From Flavobacterium sp. KJJ (lineage in GTDB: Bacteria; Bacteroidota; Bacteroidia; Flavobacteriales; Flavobacteriaceae), in the NCBI RefSeq assembly GCF_000708595.2, contig NZ_JARP01000004.1:248001-312000 (forward strand): a DNA stretch of 64,000 nucleotides, read 5' to 3'. This document shows positions 34,285-45,000 of this stretch, in pieces (within the stretch, counting starts at the first letter, position 1; each line of letters starts with the position of its first letter). The translations under genes were made by a program, and so were the position numbers. The notes under the pieces were generated by a model, which did no database searches, had not been told where the DNA came from, and worked only from the letters and a program-made list of their open reading frames with translations.

Positions 34285-34330
34285 CAAATCTAGTTATTAA
34301 ATAACTGATAACTATCCTGTTGTACCCTGC
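34285..34330 (-). promoter_or_regulatory. ACAGGA-repeat promoter without a protein gene
   Basis: On the minus sense the half-sites are GCAGGG (34330-34325) and ACAGGA (34320-34315), 10 bp apart. A perfect -7 box TAGATTTG at 34292-34285 starts 28 bp after the proximal half-site. This is among the best-formed members of the set, yet the next 70 bases lead only to a terminator. Confidence 0.75.
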
Positions 34331-34347
34331 TATATTTCATAAAAAAA

Positions 34348-34367
34348 CCGTCTCAAAATTGAGACGG
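34348..34367 (-). terminator. Intrinsic terminator after the second SusD gene
   Basis: Stem CCGTCTCA / TGAGACGG (34,348-34,355 and 34,360-34,367) with a 4-base loop, followed on the minus strand by seven Ts. It has nearly the same sequence as the terminator after the other SusD gene (39,912-39,931). Confidence 0.85.
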
Positions 34368-34395
34368 CTTTAAACAATATAGTTGGGGGCAAAAT

Positions 34396-36342
34396 TTAGT
34401 AACCTGGATTCTGCATTGCTGCTTTTTCTTCTGGCGTTAATGGTTTTCCGCTTGCGTAAACACCATCTAAGAAAGTCTGCGGAATTGGACGCAGATTATG
34501 AAAATCCTGAATGTTTAGAGCTGCTTCAATATTATAAGCTTTTGCTCTGGCGACTAAAGTTTTAGTTCGGCTTAAATCTTCCCATCGATGGAATTCACCA
34601 ACAAGTTCTCTAGATTTTTCATTTAATACCAAACAAAGCATTCTGTCATAATCAGTACCATATCCTAGTTTTGCAATTACAGCTAAATCTTCAGCTGGCA
34701 AAGCTCCAATACTAGAGATCGCTAAACTTGTTGCTGTAGTCGAAACGGGAATATTATTTGATTCGTAATACGAGTTTTCTGGAATAAAAGAAATAGGAAT
34801 TCCAGCCTGACCTGAAACTGTCCAAGCTGCTAAGCCATCCGTATAAGCAGAGCGGTTTTCTCCGGTTTTATAAGCTGCACGAGTACGAACTGTGTTGATA
34901 TAGGTCAGTGCATCGGCAAATGTTGCAGATCCTAATTTTGCGAGACGTATTTTTGCTTCAGCTGCCATCAAGTATGTTTCTGCTGAACGTGCCAATATAA
35001 TATCACGAGATCCTTTTGTGTTGCTGACATCTATTCTATTTCCATCTAAATGTTTGCTTAATGAAGGAAATCTTACGTCGGCCATTAAGCCAATTTTATC
35101 TGCTGCATAAGCTACATATACACTCGGAATTGTTTTTCCTGTTTTTGCATAAACAATAGCATCTGCATTTTTAGTTTTAGCAAAACGCGTATCAGAAGCA
35201 CTGTTGACAATGTACATAATACCTAAATCTCCATTTACATAATAGTTTCCTGATTTATTATTGATAATGCTTTTAGTTTGAAAACTTTTCCAAAAACGAG
35301 AATCATTTACATGATCAAAAACATCATAAATAAAGTAAGTTGGTGCCAAACGGCTAAATGGTCTTCCTCCTGCAAGGTTTCTTCTCATTTGAGGCAATTG
35401 ATCGTAAGTAGAAAGAAAATGTAGGTGCTGCTGATTTCCTCCAGTAGTTAATGTACTGGCATTGAACTGAGCAGATAAGATTATTTCTGGAAGTTTTTCG
35501 TTTACGCCATCGGCTACAGTATAATTCCATAGCTCACCAAAATTTGCTGCCAAAGGATGATGTGAAATTACTTCATCAGATAAAGTTACAACTTGCTGTA
35601 AATCGGCTGCTTTTGTAGCTGAGTTCCAGCTGTCGTTAATTTCACTTGCACGTGCTAAATAAGCTTTGGCCAAATAGTGGGCTGCGGCATCTTTTGTAAT
35701 TTTAGCTGGAGCGCCGGCGTTCGTCAACAAAGTGTATGCTTGTGTAAAATCAGCAATTATTTGTTCTAGCACTTTTTGCGGTTCTGCTCTTGTAAATTCT
35801 AATTCAACTGTAGAACTTGTTTTTGTTTTTAACGGAACAGCTCCATATTGGCTAACTAATTTTAGATAATTAAAAGCTCTTAAAAAATAACCTTCGCCTA
35901 AAGCTGTTTTTTTGATTGCATCATTTGTCGAAACAATATCTGTGGCAGACTCAATCAATTGATTTGCATTTCCAATTCCGATGTACAAATTGTCCCAGTT
36001 GGTGTTTGCTGCAACTGTATTTGCATTCGAAACTGTCACAAAAGCTTTAAAACCTGAAGAATAAGAATTCCAAATCCAGTTTGAAGGATCTCCTCCTGCA
36101 TGAAATTCATCTGTTCCAGATTCGGTTGCTGTAAGCGGTACTTCGCTTGAGAATTCTGCAGCAAATACTTGATAGTAAGTACCATTTGCCAAAGCCTGAA
36201 TTCCTGCTTCTGTTTTATAATAATCTTTACTGTAAGCTGTGGTCAGTTCTTCGTCAAGAAAATCTTTGTTGCATGAACTGCTTCCTAAAACAAGCGCAGC
36301 AATCAGCATCAAATTTATATATCGGTTTTTATAATTTTTCAT
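34396..36342 (-). CDS. SusD/RagB-family outer-membrane glycan-binding lipoprotein
   Basis: A 648-aa lipoprotein: the leader MKNYKNRYINLMLIAALVLG is followed by lipobox SSSC and the usual CNKDFLDEELT start of mature SusD proteins. The TPR-type helical core includes LGEGYFLRAFNYLKLVSQYGAVPL near 150-175 and DIILARSAETYLMAAEAKIRLAKLG near 445-470. The C-terminus has RELVGEFHRWEDLSRTKTL and RPIPQTFLDG, standard for RagB/SusD. It caps its SusC partner, encoded 22 bp upstream, and binds the imported oligosaccharide at the cell surface. It shares its opening and closing motifs with the SusD at 39,959, consistent with duplication. Substrate is RG-I oligosaccharide by context. Confidence 0.93.
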   Translation of the reverse strand: MKNYKNRYINLMLIAALVLGSSSCNKDFLDEELTTAYSKDYYKTEAGIQALANGTYYQVFAAEFSSEVPLTATESGTDEFHAGGDPSNWIWNSYSSGFKAFVTVSNANTVAANTNWDNLYIGIGNANQLIESATDIVSTNDAIKKTALGEGYFLRAFNYLKLVSQYGAVPLKTKTSSTVELEFTRAEPQKVLEQIIADFTQAYTLLTNAGAPAKITKDAAAHYLAKAYLARASEINDSWNSATKAADLQQVVTLSDEVISHHPLAANFGELWNYTVADGVNEKLPEIILSAQFNASTLTTGGNQQHLHFLSTYDQLPQMRRNLAGGRPFSRLAPTYFIYDVFDHVNDSRFWKSFQTKSIINNKSGNYYVNGDLGIMYIVNSASDTRFAKTKNADAIVYAKTGKTIPSVYVAYAADKIGLMADVRFPSLSKHLDGNRIDVSNTKGSRDIILARSAETYLMAAEAKIRLAKLGSATFADALTYINTVRTRAAYKTGENRSAYTDGLAAWTVSGQAGIPISFIPENSYYESNNIPVSTTATSLAISSIGALPAEDLAVIAKLGYGTDYDRMLCLVLNEKSRELVGEFHRWEDLSRTKTLVARAKAYNIEAALNIQDFHNLRPIPQTFLDGVYASGKPLTPEEKAAMQNPGY

Positions 36343-36364
36343 AATGATTTTTTTTAAGTTTAAT

Positions 36365-39300
36365 TTAGAATTCTACATTTAACCCTAAAGTCATACCTCT
36401 GTTAGAAGCTGTCGTCTGCGTATCCAAATCAGTCCATTTAAGCTTGGTGAAAATCATACCTGGATTACTTGCCTGGCAGTATAATCTCAATTTAGAAAGT
36501 CCCAATTTCTGTACTAATTCCTTATCGAAATGGTATCCTAAGGAAATGTTTCGTATTTTTAAGAACGAACCATTGCGATATCCTAAAGTAGGATAATAAG
36601 GATCTCCAGTACCTGCTGAATAAATTGGTTTTTGATATTCTGCATTGATATTATTATCGGTGTAATAATTTATCGATCTCTGACTTCCTTTTGCTCCTTC
36701 ATTTTCTCCTAAAGTATCATATAAATAGCCCATACGTCCGTAAACAAAAAATGACAATTCGACACTTTTGTAAATGAAAGTATTTGTTAATCCAACGATA
36801 TATTTTGGATCTTTGCTTCCAATAATTACACGGTCGTTGTTGGCATCAATTTTATAATCACCATTTTGATCTACAGGTCTTGCATTACCAAAAGAGAAAA
36901 TATTAGATCCGGCAGCGGCATTGAATTTTGCCATTTCAACTGCATCTTCAGGTTTCCAGATTCCGTTTGACTCAAAACCATAAATTACATTTTGAGAATC
37001 TCCAATAAATAAATTGTTGTTGATGTCGTCAAATTTTCCATTTTGAAGCGCTACAATTTTACTCTGTTGGTACGATCCGCTAAAGTTTGAAGTCCATTCA
37101 AAATCTTTTCCAGTTATGTTTACTGTATTTAAGGTAAGCTCAACTCCGCTTCCTTCCGTTTCTCCAACATTTTGGTAAGTATCTCTCACACCAATAACGG
37201 TTGGAACACTGCTTTTTAATAACAAATCAGTAGTTTTGCTTGTGTAATAATCTAAAGCACCAGATATTCTATTATTGAACATAGAAAAATCAATACCATA
37301 GTTAAACTGTGCAGTCTGCTCCCAGCCTAATTCTATGTTTCCTAATGAAGTATTGTCTATCACACCAGATCCGTTTGGATATACGATTCCGATCAGCGGC
37401 GGCTGTGTTGCATAAGCTGGTACTGCTGCATTTCCAGTAACACCGTAACCTACTCTCATTTTTAACTGGTTGATCCAAGTTACATCTTCTAAGAATTTTT
37501 CTTTATTTAGTAACCAAGCTACAGATGCACTAGGAAAAAATGCCCATCTGTTTTCTGCTGCTAATTGCGAAGCTCCATCAAAACGTCCTGATGCAGTAAG
37601 CAGATATTTATCAGCATAACTATAATTTACCCTTCCCATGTAAGATAATAAGCCAGTGTCTGTCAATCCTGAAGAATATCCCGCAAGTGTTACATTGGCA
37701 GGATTTAAAGCATTCCATTTGTTTTCAGGATTTTTGATATCATTGGCAGACAGTGAACTGTTCTCATTATGATATTCTGTCTGGCTCATTAATAATGTTC
37801 CGCCAAAACTATGATTACCGAATGTTTTGTTGTAAAAAATCAAGTTATCTAAAGTATATGAAATTGATTTTTCATTTGTTAAAGAAGCGAAACTTGTTCC
37901 AGAACGAATGGCTGATTTTCCATCTAAATAAACCCCATCACGATAAGAAGTAAGGTCCGGACCAAAATTAATTCGGTATTTTAAGCCGTCAAGCGAAGAT
38001 GAAAGACCACCTAAATCGAATTGTGCGTACAAACTACCAAAAGCACGCAATGTTACACGCTGATCTTGCGATAATTTGTATTCATCAACAGGAGTTCTGA
38101 TTGTAGAATCTCCCCCTGGATTATCAATTCTGTTTCCGTTGCTGTCGTAAGGAACTGCATATGGAAGATTCGTGCGGGCAGTTGCATAGATCCCGCCAGA
38201 ACTTGTAACGGCAGTTCTTCCTACGTTTGATTGTCCGTATTCATTTACGCCATAACTTGTATTAAGGCTTACACCCATAGAAAACCATTTTGTTGGCGTA
38301 ACATCTACATTTGCCGTACCACTGTAACGCAGGTAGCTTTGACCAAATAATGTTCCTGTATTATTTAAATATCCAAAAGATCCGTAACCTTTCATTTTCT
38401 CTGTACCACCACTTACGCTAACTGTATGCTGTTGTGTGATTCCAGTACGGGTTACAAATTTAGTCCAGTCTGTAGTTGCTACTTTAGAACCATCCCAAGT
38501 TGTTGTTAAGTTTCCGCTGGCATCTCTCCATCCTTTTTCGATATTTGCCCATGCTGATGGATCGGCGGAAGCCAAGAAAATTAATTTGTCATTATCTATG
38601 TTTGGCGTATCTCCTTTTGGGAAAGCAGTTGGATTTGAGTAATATCTTCCCCAACGACGAAATTCGATATATTCTGCTGCGTTCATCATCGGAGCATTTT
38701 CATGAATAGTTTCTAAGACAACAGAAGTATCGTAGTTTAAAGTAAATTTTCCGTTTTTACCTTTTTTTGTTGTTACGATAATAACCCCATTTGCACCGCG
38801 AGATCCGTAAATAGCAGTTGCAGATGCATCTTTTAATACGTCTATTGATTCAATATCTGTTGGATTCAAGAAATCTATCCCACCTGAGTTTGGATCTACA
38901 CTAATTTTTCCTGTAGAGGCATCAGTAACCAATCTTGAATTTAGCGGAATACCATCAACCACATAAAGCGGTGCATTCGAAGCCGAAATAGAGCGGGCTC
39001 CACGAATGGTGATACTTCCCACAGTTCCTGGACGCTCTGTTGAAGAAACATCTACACCTGCAGCTTTACCCTGCATGGCTTGAACTGCATTTACAACTGG
39101 TCTTGAAGCAATTTCTTCAGCACCAACGCTGACAATAGATCCGGTAAGATCCTTTTTCTTTTTTACTCCATATCCGACTACTACAACTTCATCAAGAGAA
39201 TTATCGTCTTCTTTAAGTACAATGTTGTAAACAGTTGCATTTCCGACTGTAACTTCTTGTTTTTGAAAGCCAATAAAACTAAAGGTAAGTGTACTTCCTG

Positions 39301-39502
39301 TAGCAACACTTATGGAATAAGTTCCATCCAAATCAGTGCTGACACCAGTCTGACTTCCTTTGATGAGTACGTTGACGCCCGGAACTGGTAATCCAGAAGC
39401 ATCTCTAATGGTCCCTTTAACTACTTTGTTCTGCGCATAGCCTGATGCATGCAATACTGTCATCAGCGCTATCACAAGCAGAGCACTAAATTTGTTTTTC
39501 AT
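36365..39502 (-). CDS. SusC/RagA-family TonB-dependent oligosaccharide transporter
   Basis: A 1045-aa outer-membrane barrel with signal peptide MKNKFSALLVIALMTVLHASGYAQ. Then follow a carboxypeptidase-regulatory-like domain (VKGTIRDASGLPVPGVNVLI), the TonB-box-like region DEVVVVGYGVKKKKDLTGS, and the plug with the SusC signature DVLKDASATAIYGSRGANG near 220-245. The 22-strand barrel ends NRGMTLGLNVEF. It imports oligosaccharides into the periplasm using TonB energy, together with the SusD encoded just downstream. It is preceded by a full ACAGGA-repeat promoter. The leader DNA and first codons closely match those of the SusC at 42,100. Confidence 0.95.
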   Translation of the reverse strand: MKNKFSALLVIALMTVLHASGYAQNKVVKGTIRDASGLPVPGVNVLIKGSQTGVSTDLDGTYSISVATGSTLTFSFIGFQKQEVTVGNATVYNIVLKEDDNSLDEVVVVGYGVKKKKDLTGSIVSVGAEEIASRPVVNAVQAMQGKAAGVDVSSTERPGTVGSITIRGARSISASNAPLYVVDGIPLNSRLVTDASTGKISVDPNSGGIDFLNPTDIESIDVLKDASATAIYGSRGANGVIIVTTKKGKNGKFTLNYDTSVVLETIHENAPMMNAAEYIEFRRWGRYYSNPTAFPKGDTPNIDNDKLIFLASADPSAWANIEKGWRDASGNLTTTWDGSKVATTDWTKFVTRTGITQQHTVSVSGGTEKMKGYGSFGYLNNTGTLFGQSYLRYSGTANVDVTPTKWFSMGVSLNTSYGVNEYGQSNVGRTAVTSSGGIYATARTNLPYAVPYDSNGNRIDNPGGDSTIRTPVDEYKLSQDQRVTLRAFGSLYAQFDLGGLSSSLDGLKYRINFGPDLTSYRDGVYLDGKSAIRSGTSFASLTNEKSISYTLDNLIFYNKTFGNHSFGGTLLMSQTEYHNENSSLSANDIKNPENKWNALNPANVTLAGYSSGLTDTGLLSYMGRVNYSYADKYLLTASGRFDGASQLAAENRWAFFPSASVAWLLNKEKFLEDVTWINQLKMRVGYGVTGNAAVPAYATQPPLIGIVYPNGSGVIDNTSLGNIELGWEQTAQFNYGIDFSMFNNRISGALDYYTSKTTDLLLKSSVPTVIGVRDTYQNVGETEGSGVELTLNTVNITGKDFEWTSNFSGSYQQSKIVALQNGKFDDINNNLFIGDSQNVIYGFESNGIWKPEDAVEMAKFNAAAGSNIFSFGNARPVDQNGDYKIDANNDRVIIGSKDPKYIVGLTNTFIYKSVELSFFVYGRMGYLYDTLGENEGAKGSQRSINYYTDNNINAEYQKPIYSAGTGDPYYPTLGYRNGSFLKIRNISLGYHFDKELVQKLGLSKLRLYCQASNPGMIFTKLKWTDLDTQTTASNRGMTLGLNVEF

Positions 39503-39539
39503 AAAAGTTAAATTTGGTTAATTAATTAGTTAGTTATCT

Positions 39540-39585
39540 CAAATTTATTTAGAAGTTCATTCCGTACTGTCCTGTAGTATCCTGT
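39540..39585 (-). promoter_or_regulatory. ACAGGA-repeat promoter of the second SusCD pair
   Basis: On the minus sense the half-sites are ACAGGA (39585-39580) and ACAGGA (39575-39570), perfect and 10 bp apart. A partial third repeat, ACGGA, follows at 39566-39562. A perfect -7 box TAAATTTG lies at 39547-39540, 28 bp from the start of the proximal half-site. This is the best-matching site of the set. Confidence 0.85.
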
Positions 39586-39643
39586 AAAATTATTTAGTAC
39601 AAATCTAACTTACAGTGTTTTACAAAAAATAATTAAGTTTTTT

Positions 39644-39680
39644 TTAACCATAAAAACCTTCAAACCCTTGATTTTCAAGA
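39644..39680. repeat. Element conserved upstream of both SusC promoters, copy A
   Basis: A stretch of about 35 bases (TTAACCATAAAAACCTTC, then a CCTTG-ATTTT-CAAGA palindrome) aligns at roughly 80% identity with 45,373-45,409. In both places it lies 60-100 bases upstream of the ACAGGA repeats. It may be a leftover of duplication or a second protein-binding site. The rest of the gap up to the terminator (about 39,681-39,900) is AT-rich with nothing else I can identify. Confidence 0.55.
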
Positions 39681-39911
39681 GAAAATTAGATTTAGATTCA
39701 AAAATATTGATACCAAAATAAATCTGTAATTTTTTTCCATATACCGTAATTTTGTTCAAAATTTTTTATTGAATACAAAAAATATTACTAAAAATACTAC
39801 TGATTCAGCATTATTAAAAATTTATCAACAAAAAGTATTCAAAAATTAATACTAAATACCGTGATTACTCTCTGAAAATCGTTTACATTTTAGATAAAAG
39901 CATAAAAAAAA

Positions 39912-39931
39912 CCGTCTCAAAAATGAGACGG
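39912..39931 (-). terminator. Intrinsic terminator after the first SusD gene
   Basis: Stem CCGTCTCA / TGAGACGG (39,912-39,919 and 39,924-39,931), 4-base loop, eight Ts after it on the minus strand. It lies 28 bp past the SusD stop and separates the two SusCD transcripts. Confidence 0.87.
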
Positions 39932-39958
39932 CTTTCAAAAAACAAAAATTAAAAAATT

Positions 39959-42058
39959 TTACTTATAACCTGGATTCTGCCATTCTGCTTTTTGTGAAGC
40001 AGAAAGATTTGAACCATCGTCGTTCAACAATCCGTCAATAAACGATTGTGGAATTGGACGAAGCTCATGTTTATTTGCAGTAATACCTGGAGCTGCTTCA
40101 GCATTAAATGCTTTTGCTCTTTTGATTAACTGTCCTGTACGCGAAAGCGTTTCCCAACGTTGCCATTCTCCTAGCAATTCACGAGTATATTCATCTAAAA
40201 TAAAGTTTAATGCACGCTCATAATCACTCGAAGCTCCAACCTTAGCAATAATTGCCTCATCTTCACTTGGCAGATTATTAGGGAATGATGTTAATCTTAA
40301 GTCAGATGCAGCAGTTGTAACCGGTACTGTTGGATTAGATAAATAATACGTATTCATATCTAAATTTGAAGCCGTAAAGTTTGTTGCAGCAGTTCCTGTA
40401 TTTAGAGCGTTTGTTTTAAATGCCTGAGATCCGTCATTATAGTAAGATCTGTTTTCTCCAGCTTTCCATTGTGCTCTTGCTCTAACTGTATTTATGTCTT
40501 GCATTGCATTTCCGTATTGCTGTAAACGAGCATAACATTCTGCACGCACAAGATAAGTTTCTCCTAAACGAGCCATAATTACATCACGGTGTGCATCTCC
40601 TCTTTCAGCAGTACGTGAACCATCATCTGTTTTATTGATACCTGCGAAGAAATTACAAATTGGCTGATTTTTAAATGTAGGCGCAACATAATTTCCGTTT
40701 TGATACAACACTGAAGAGTTAGGCACAAATTGTCCTTTTTTAACAGCCAAAGTTCCAGCAGTAGGAGTTTGTCTTGCCCCAGTATTCCATTCTGGCAAAC
40801 GTCCTGCAGCATCTGTCCAAGTAGGAGCCTGAACACTCGCACCAAATTTAGCTGTATTATAAGTATTATCGTTTTTAGTATTCAAGATCATAACAATTCC
40901 AGGATCTCCAATTTTTACACCTGAATTAGCAGTTACAACAGTATTAGCTCCGTAAACTGTCCTGAAGGTTTTCCACATACGAGCATCGTTTACGTGATCG
41001 TAAACTGCATACGAATATTCGGTAGGACGACAGCGTTGAAAATCCATACTTCCAATCCATACGCCGCGTTTTACCCATCCTCCAGAAAAACTTGAAAATT
41101 GAGGAGCAAAATAGTTATAAGTACGGTTTCCAAAACGGCCTACAGTTGCAGCATCTCCATTATGACCAGCGGCCATTAATATTTCATTCAATTGCTCGTT
41201 TGGACAATCAATTCCTGTCCAGTTAGCATAAAGATCACTATAGTTAGCTGTCAATGGTCCACGCGCCGTAATTGCATATGAACATGCATCAATTGCTTCT
41301 TTAAGGTCTGTATCTTTATATTTACCATTCCATGAATCATTACGCTCTGAAGAACGGAATAACAACGCTTTTGCCAAGAAATGGGCAGCAGTTGCTTTTG
41401 TCCATGTAACTCCTTTTCCATAAGTAAATACTTCCCCTTCAAAAAGATTATATGAATTTCTTAAATCAGAAACCACCTGCTCCCAACATTGTTCGTCTGT
41501 AGAGCGAGTAAAGTTACGAACAACTCCTACAGCAGGTTTAGTTTGAAGAACAACTCCTCCATATTGTGCTGTAAGACGGTAATAATTATAGCCACGTAAA
41601 AAATAAGCATGAGCTAAACAGCGATTACGGATTTTTAGATCTGTAATTTTTTCTGCATTTGCAATGATAGTGTTACAAGATGCAATTCCGTAATACATTT
41701 CATCCCAAAGCGCTGCTGGGTTTGTAGCATTCCCGTTTGCTGCTCCAGTAGCCGTTGTTGCACCTGCTGGTCCAAAACGGTTATCATACGTATTCCACAT
41801 TTCATTGGTAAGATCATTTGCATTCGTAAACTCATCAGTTCCGTAAAGTGTATTTGCATACGACCACTCAAAACCAAAATGCCAGCGAATATTACCATAA
41901 AGAGAAACCGTCAAGGCCTGAAGACCTTCAGACGTTTCAAAATAGTCTGTTGAATATTGATTCGTCAATTCTTCGTCTAGAAAATCTTTCGAACAAGAGG
42001 CAAAAGATACCCCTATCATTATCAAAAGACCGATTCCGATATTTTTTATATTATTCAT
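39959..42058 (-). CDS. SusD/RagB-family outer-membrane glycan-binding lipoprotein
   Basis: A 699-aa lipoprotein with leader MNNIKNIGIGLLIMIGVSF, lipobox ASC and mature start CSKDFLDEELTNQYS. The SusD core is recognisable by CLAHAYFLRGYNYYRLTAQYGG near 155-178, DVIMARLGETYLVRAECYARLQQYG near 485-510, and the C-terminal RELLGEWQRWETLSRTGQL with RPIPQSFIDGL. It is about 50 residues longer than the other SusD in this window, mainly through loop insertions in the middle, which may alter the glycan it holds. It pairs with the SusC gene 41 bp upstream. Confidence 0.93.
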   Translation of the reverse strand: MNNIKNIGIGLLIMIGVSFASCSKDFLDEELTNQYSTDYFETSEGLQALTVSLYGNIRWHFGFEWSYANTLYGTDEFTNANDLTNEMWNTYDNRFGPAGATTATGAANGNATNPAALWDEMYYGIASCNTIIANAEKITDLKIRNRCLAHAYFLRGYNYYRLTAQYGGVVLQTKPAVGVVRNFTRSTDEQCWEQVVSDLRNSYNLFEGEVFTYGKGVTWTKATAAHFLAKALLFRSSERNDSWNGKYKDTDLKEAIDACSYAITARGPLTANYSDLYANWTGIDCPNEQLNEILMAAGHNGDAATVGRFGNRTYNYFAPQFSSFSGGWVKRGVWIGSMDFQRCRPTEYSYAVYDHVNDARMWKTFRTVYGANTVVTANSGVKIGDPGIVMILNTKNDNTYNTAKFGASVQAPTWTDAAGRLPEWNTGARQTPTAGTLAVKKGQFVPNSSVLYQNGNYVAPTFKNQPICNFFAGINKTDDGSRTAERGDAHRDVIMARLGETYLVRAECYARLQQYGNAMQDINTVRARAQWKAGENRSYYNDGSQAFKTNALNTGTAATNFTASNLDMNTYYLSNPTVPVTTAASDLRLTSFPNNLPSEDEAIIAKVGASSDYERALNFILDEYTRELLGEWQRWETLSRTGQLIKRAKAFNAEAAPGITANKHELRPIPQSFIDGLLNDDGSNLSASQKAEWQNPGYK

Positions 42059-42099
42059 TTTTTTACTTTTATTATTATACTTTAGTTCGCAACAGCTTA

Positions 42100-45000
42100 T
42101 TAGAATCCAACTTCAACACCCATAACGAAACTGCGGTTGAAATAGGTATTATTTGTATCAAAATCATACCAGCTTAAAGATTGATAAATGCTTCCTGGGT
42201 TTACCGCTTGTATATAAAGTTTTAGATTCGCCATTCCAATTTTGTTTACATAATCTTTATCAAAATTATAACCTAAAGAAATATTACGAATTTTTACAAA
42301 TGATGCTTTTTGAAAGCCTAGCAGTCCTGCAAATTTATCAGCTGAACCTGATGATGCTTGTCCAAGAATTGGTTTTTGAAACTCAGCATCTGTATTATCT
42401 GGCGTCCAGTAATCTACTTCACGTTGGTTAGCGTGAGCAGTTAATGCTTCTCCGCCTAAAGATGCTGTATAACCTGCACGTCCGTATAAATTAATTCCTA
42501 AATCAAAACCTCCATAAGTAAAATTGTTATTCCATCCCATAGTCCAGTTTGGATTGCTGTTTCCTAAAACTACACGATCGGCTGCATCCATTTTATAATC
42601 TCCATTTTGATCTTTAGGACGCACGTTACCTGGGCTAAATGCGTTCCCATTTGCATTCCATTTTGCCATTTCAGCAAGATCTTCCGGCGTATTTTGCCAA
42701 ATTCCTTGATTATCATAACCATAACGAACAGCAATAGATTTACCAATAAACCATGAATTGTCAACCATATCATTTTTACCGTTAGCCAATGCATCAATTT
42801 GATCTTTCTGCCAAGCTGCATTTAAATTAGTTTCCCATGTAAAACCTCCACCAGTCTGAATCGGAATCAAGTTAAGCGTTACCTCCACACCTTTATTGCT
42901 TGTTTCACCAATATTAGAAGTAATAGAAGGGAAACCTGTAAGTGTAGGGATTTTTACCTCTAATAATAAATCGTTTGTATATGATTTGTAAACATCAATA
43001 GTACCGCTTACTCTATTTTTGAAAAAACTAAAATCAAGACCAAGGTTATATTGTGTAGTTTTTTCCCAAGTAAGAGCTGGATTAGCCATTGTTAATTGAG
43101 TAGCAGTATAATATGGTTCATTTGTAGTATAACCAATTTGGTTGCTCATTCCGTTGAAAGGAAGATAAATTGAAGTAATATCTCCTTTTGTTTCATAAGG
43201 ATCTACAGAAGAATTTCCTGTTGTACCAAAACCTAAACGAAGTTTTAAATTTTCAAGCCAGTTTACATTCTTCAAAAATTCTTCATTTTTGATACGCCAA
43301 GCCAATGCTGCTGAAGGGAAAAATTCCCATTTGTTTCCTTCTGATAATTGAGACGCTCCGTCCCAACGACCTGACATAGTCAATAAATAACGATTATCGA
43401 AACCGTAATTTACACGAACCATGTAAGAACTCAACTGGCGTTCCGTAATATCTGAACTCATACGAGCACTGTTTGCAGGATTTGTAACATCTACAGATCC
43501 CATTGCATTCCATAAATAAGATGGTTTTGGAATATTATTCGCATTCATTGAAGAGTTTTCAATATTCCATGAAGATGCAGTCTGAAGCAATGTTGCTCCA
43601 ACTTTATGTCTAGCTGCAAAAGTACGATCATACGAAATTATATTATCCAATGTCCATGAAAGATCACGGCGATTTTGAAGACGAGCATAATTAGTACCTG
43701 AACTTCCATCTGAGTTTATTTTAAGAGATGAAGTCCCGTCTATATAAGATCCTTCTCTCCAATGACGAAAATCTGGTCCAAAATTTATTTTATAACTAAG
43801 TCCTTCAACCGCGTCTGCTAATTTACCGAAGTCAAAAGTTGCAGAGAAATTACCTAAAACACGCATCGTTTGTGACTGTTGCGTACTTTTTTCCCATTCA
43901 TCTATAATTGTATAAACTCCTGATTCTCCGCCTGGATTAATCACCATCTTTCCATTTGCATCATAAGGCACTGCAATATTATATAAAGATTTCGCTGCAC
44001 CATAAATTGCATTCGGAGCTGTTCCGCTTCTTGCGCCTAAAGTCGACATACCAAAATCCTGCTCACTCCACGAAACATTTAATGAAGCATTCATTTTAAA
44101 CCAGCTAACCGGCGTAATATTAGATGTAATTTTTCCAGTATAACGTTTGTACCACTGTCCTTTTTGAGTACCGTCTTGATCTAAATATCCAATAGATCCA
44201 TAAGTATTTACTTTATCAGATCCACCGCTTGCACTCAAAACGTGCTCTTTTGTTAGTCCACCTTGCGTTACAAGGTCAGTCCAATTTGTATTCGTTACTC
44301 TAGAAGCATCATACGTTCCGTTTACCCATCCTTTTAAAACATTATCTCTAGAAGTCTGACCGTCTAATGCACTGTCAAAAATCAGTCTGTCATTTGCTAA
44401 GGTTGGACTATTAGGATTTGCGTAGGTTGTTGGATTTAAATTGTATGCTGCCCAACGTCTGAACTGAATAAAATCTGCTGCGTTCATAGAAGGAGATCTA
44501 TCCACAATTTCAGAAGTCGTAAGCGTTCCTGCATAATTTAACGAAAACTGTCCTGATTTTCCTTGTTTAGTTGTAACGATAATAACACCGTTAGCACCAC
44601 GAGAACCATATATAGCCGTTGCAGAAGCATCCTTAAGAATATCCATAGAAGCAATATCCCTCGGGTTAAGTGTTTCAATAGCAGATGCAGACATTAAAGG
44701 CACACCATCAACCACATAAAGCGGATCATTACTAGCTGCAAGCGAACGCGTACCACGAATACGAACAGTACCAAGCTGTCCAGGGCGCTCATTGCTTGTA
44801 ACATCTACTCCGGCTGCTTTACCTTGCAATGCTTCAAGCGCATTCGTAACAGGTCTTGTCATTAACTGTTCTGCAGTTACACTTACCAAAGCTCCTGTTA
44901 CATCAGATTTCTTTTGAGTTCCGTAACCTACAACAACAACCTCATTAAGCTGAGACACATCATCTACAAGTTTTACGTTAACTTCTGAAGACTGACCAAC

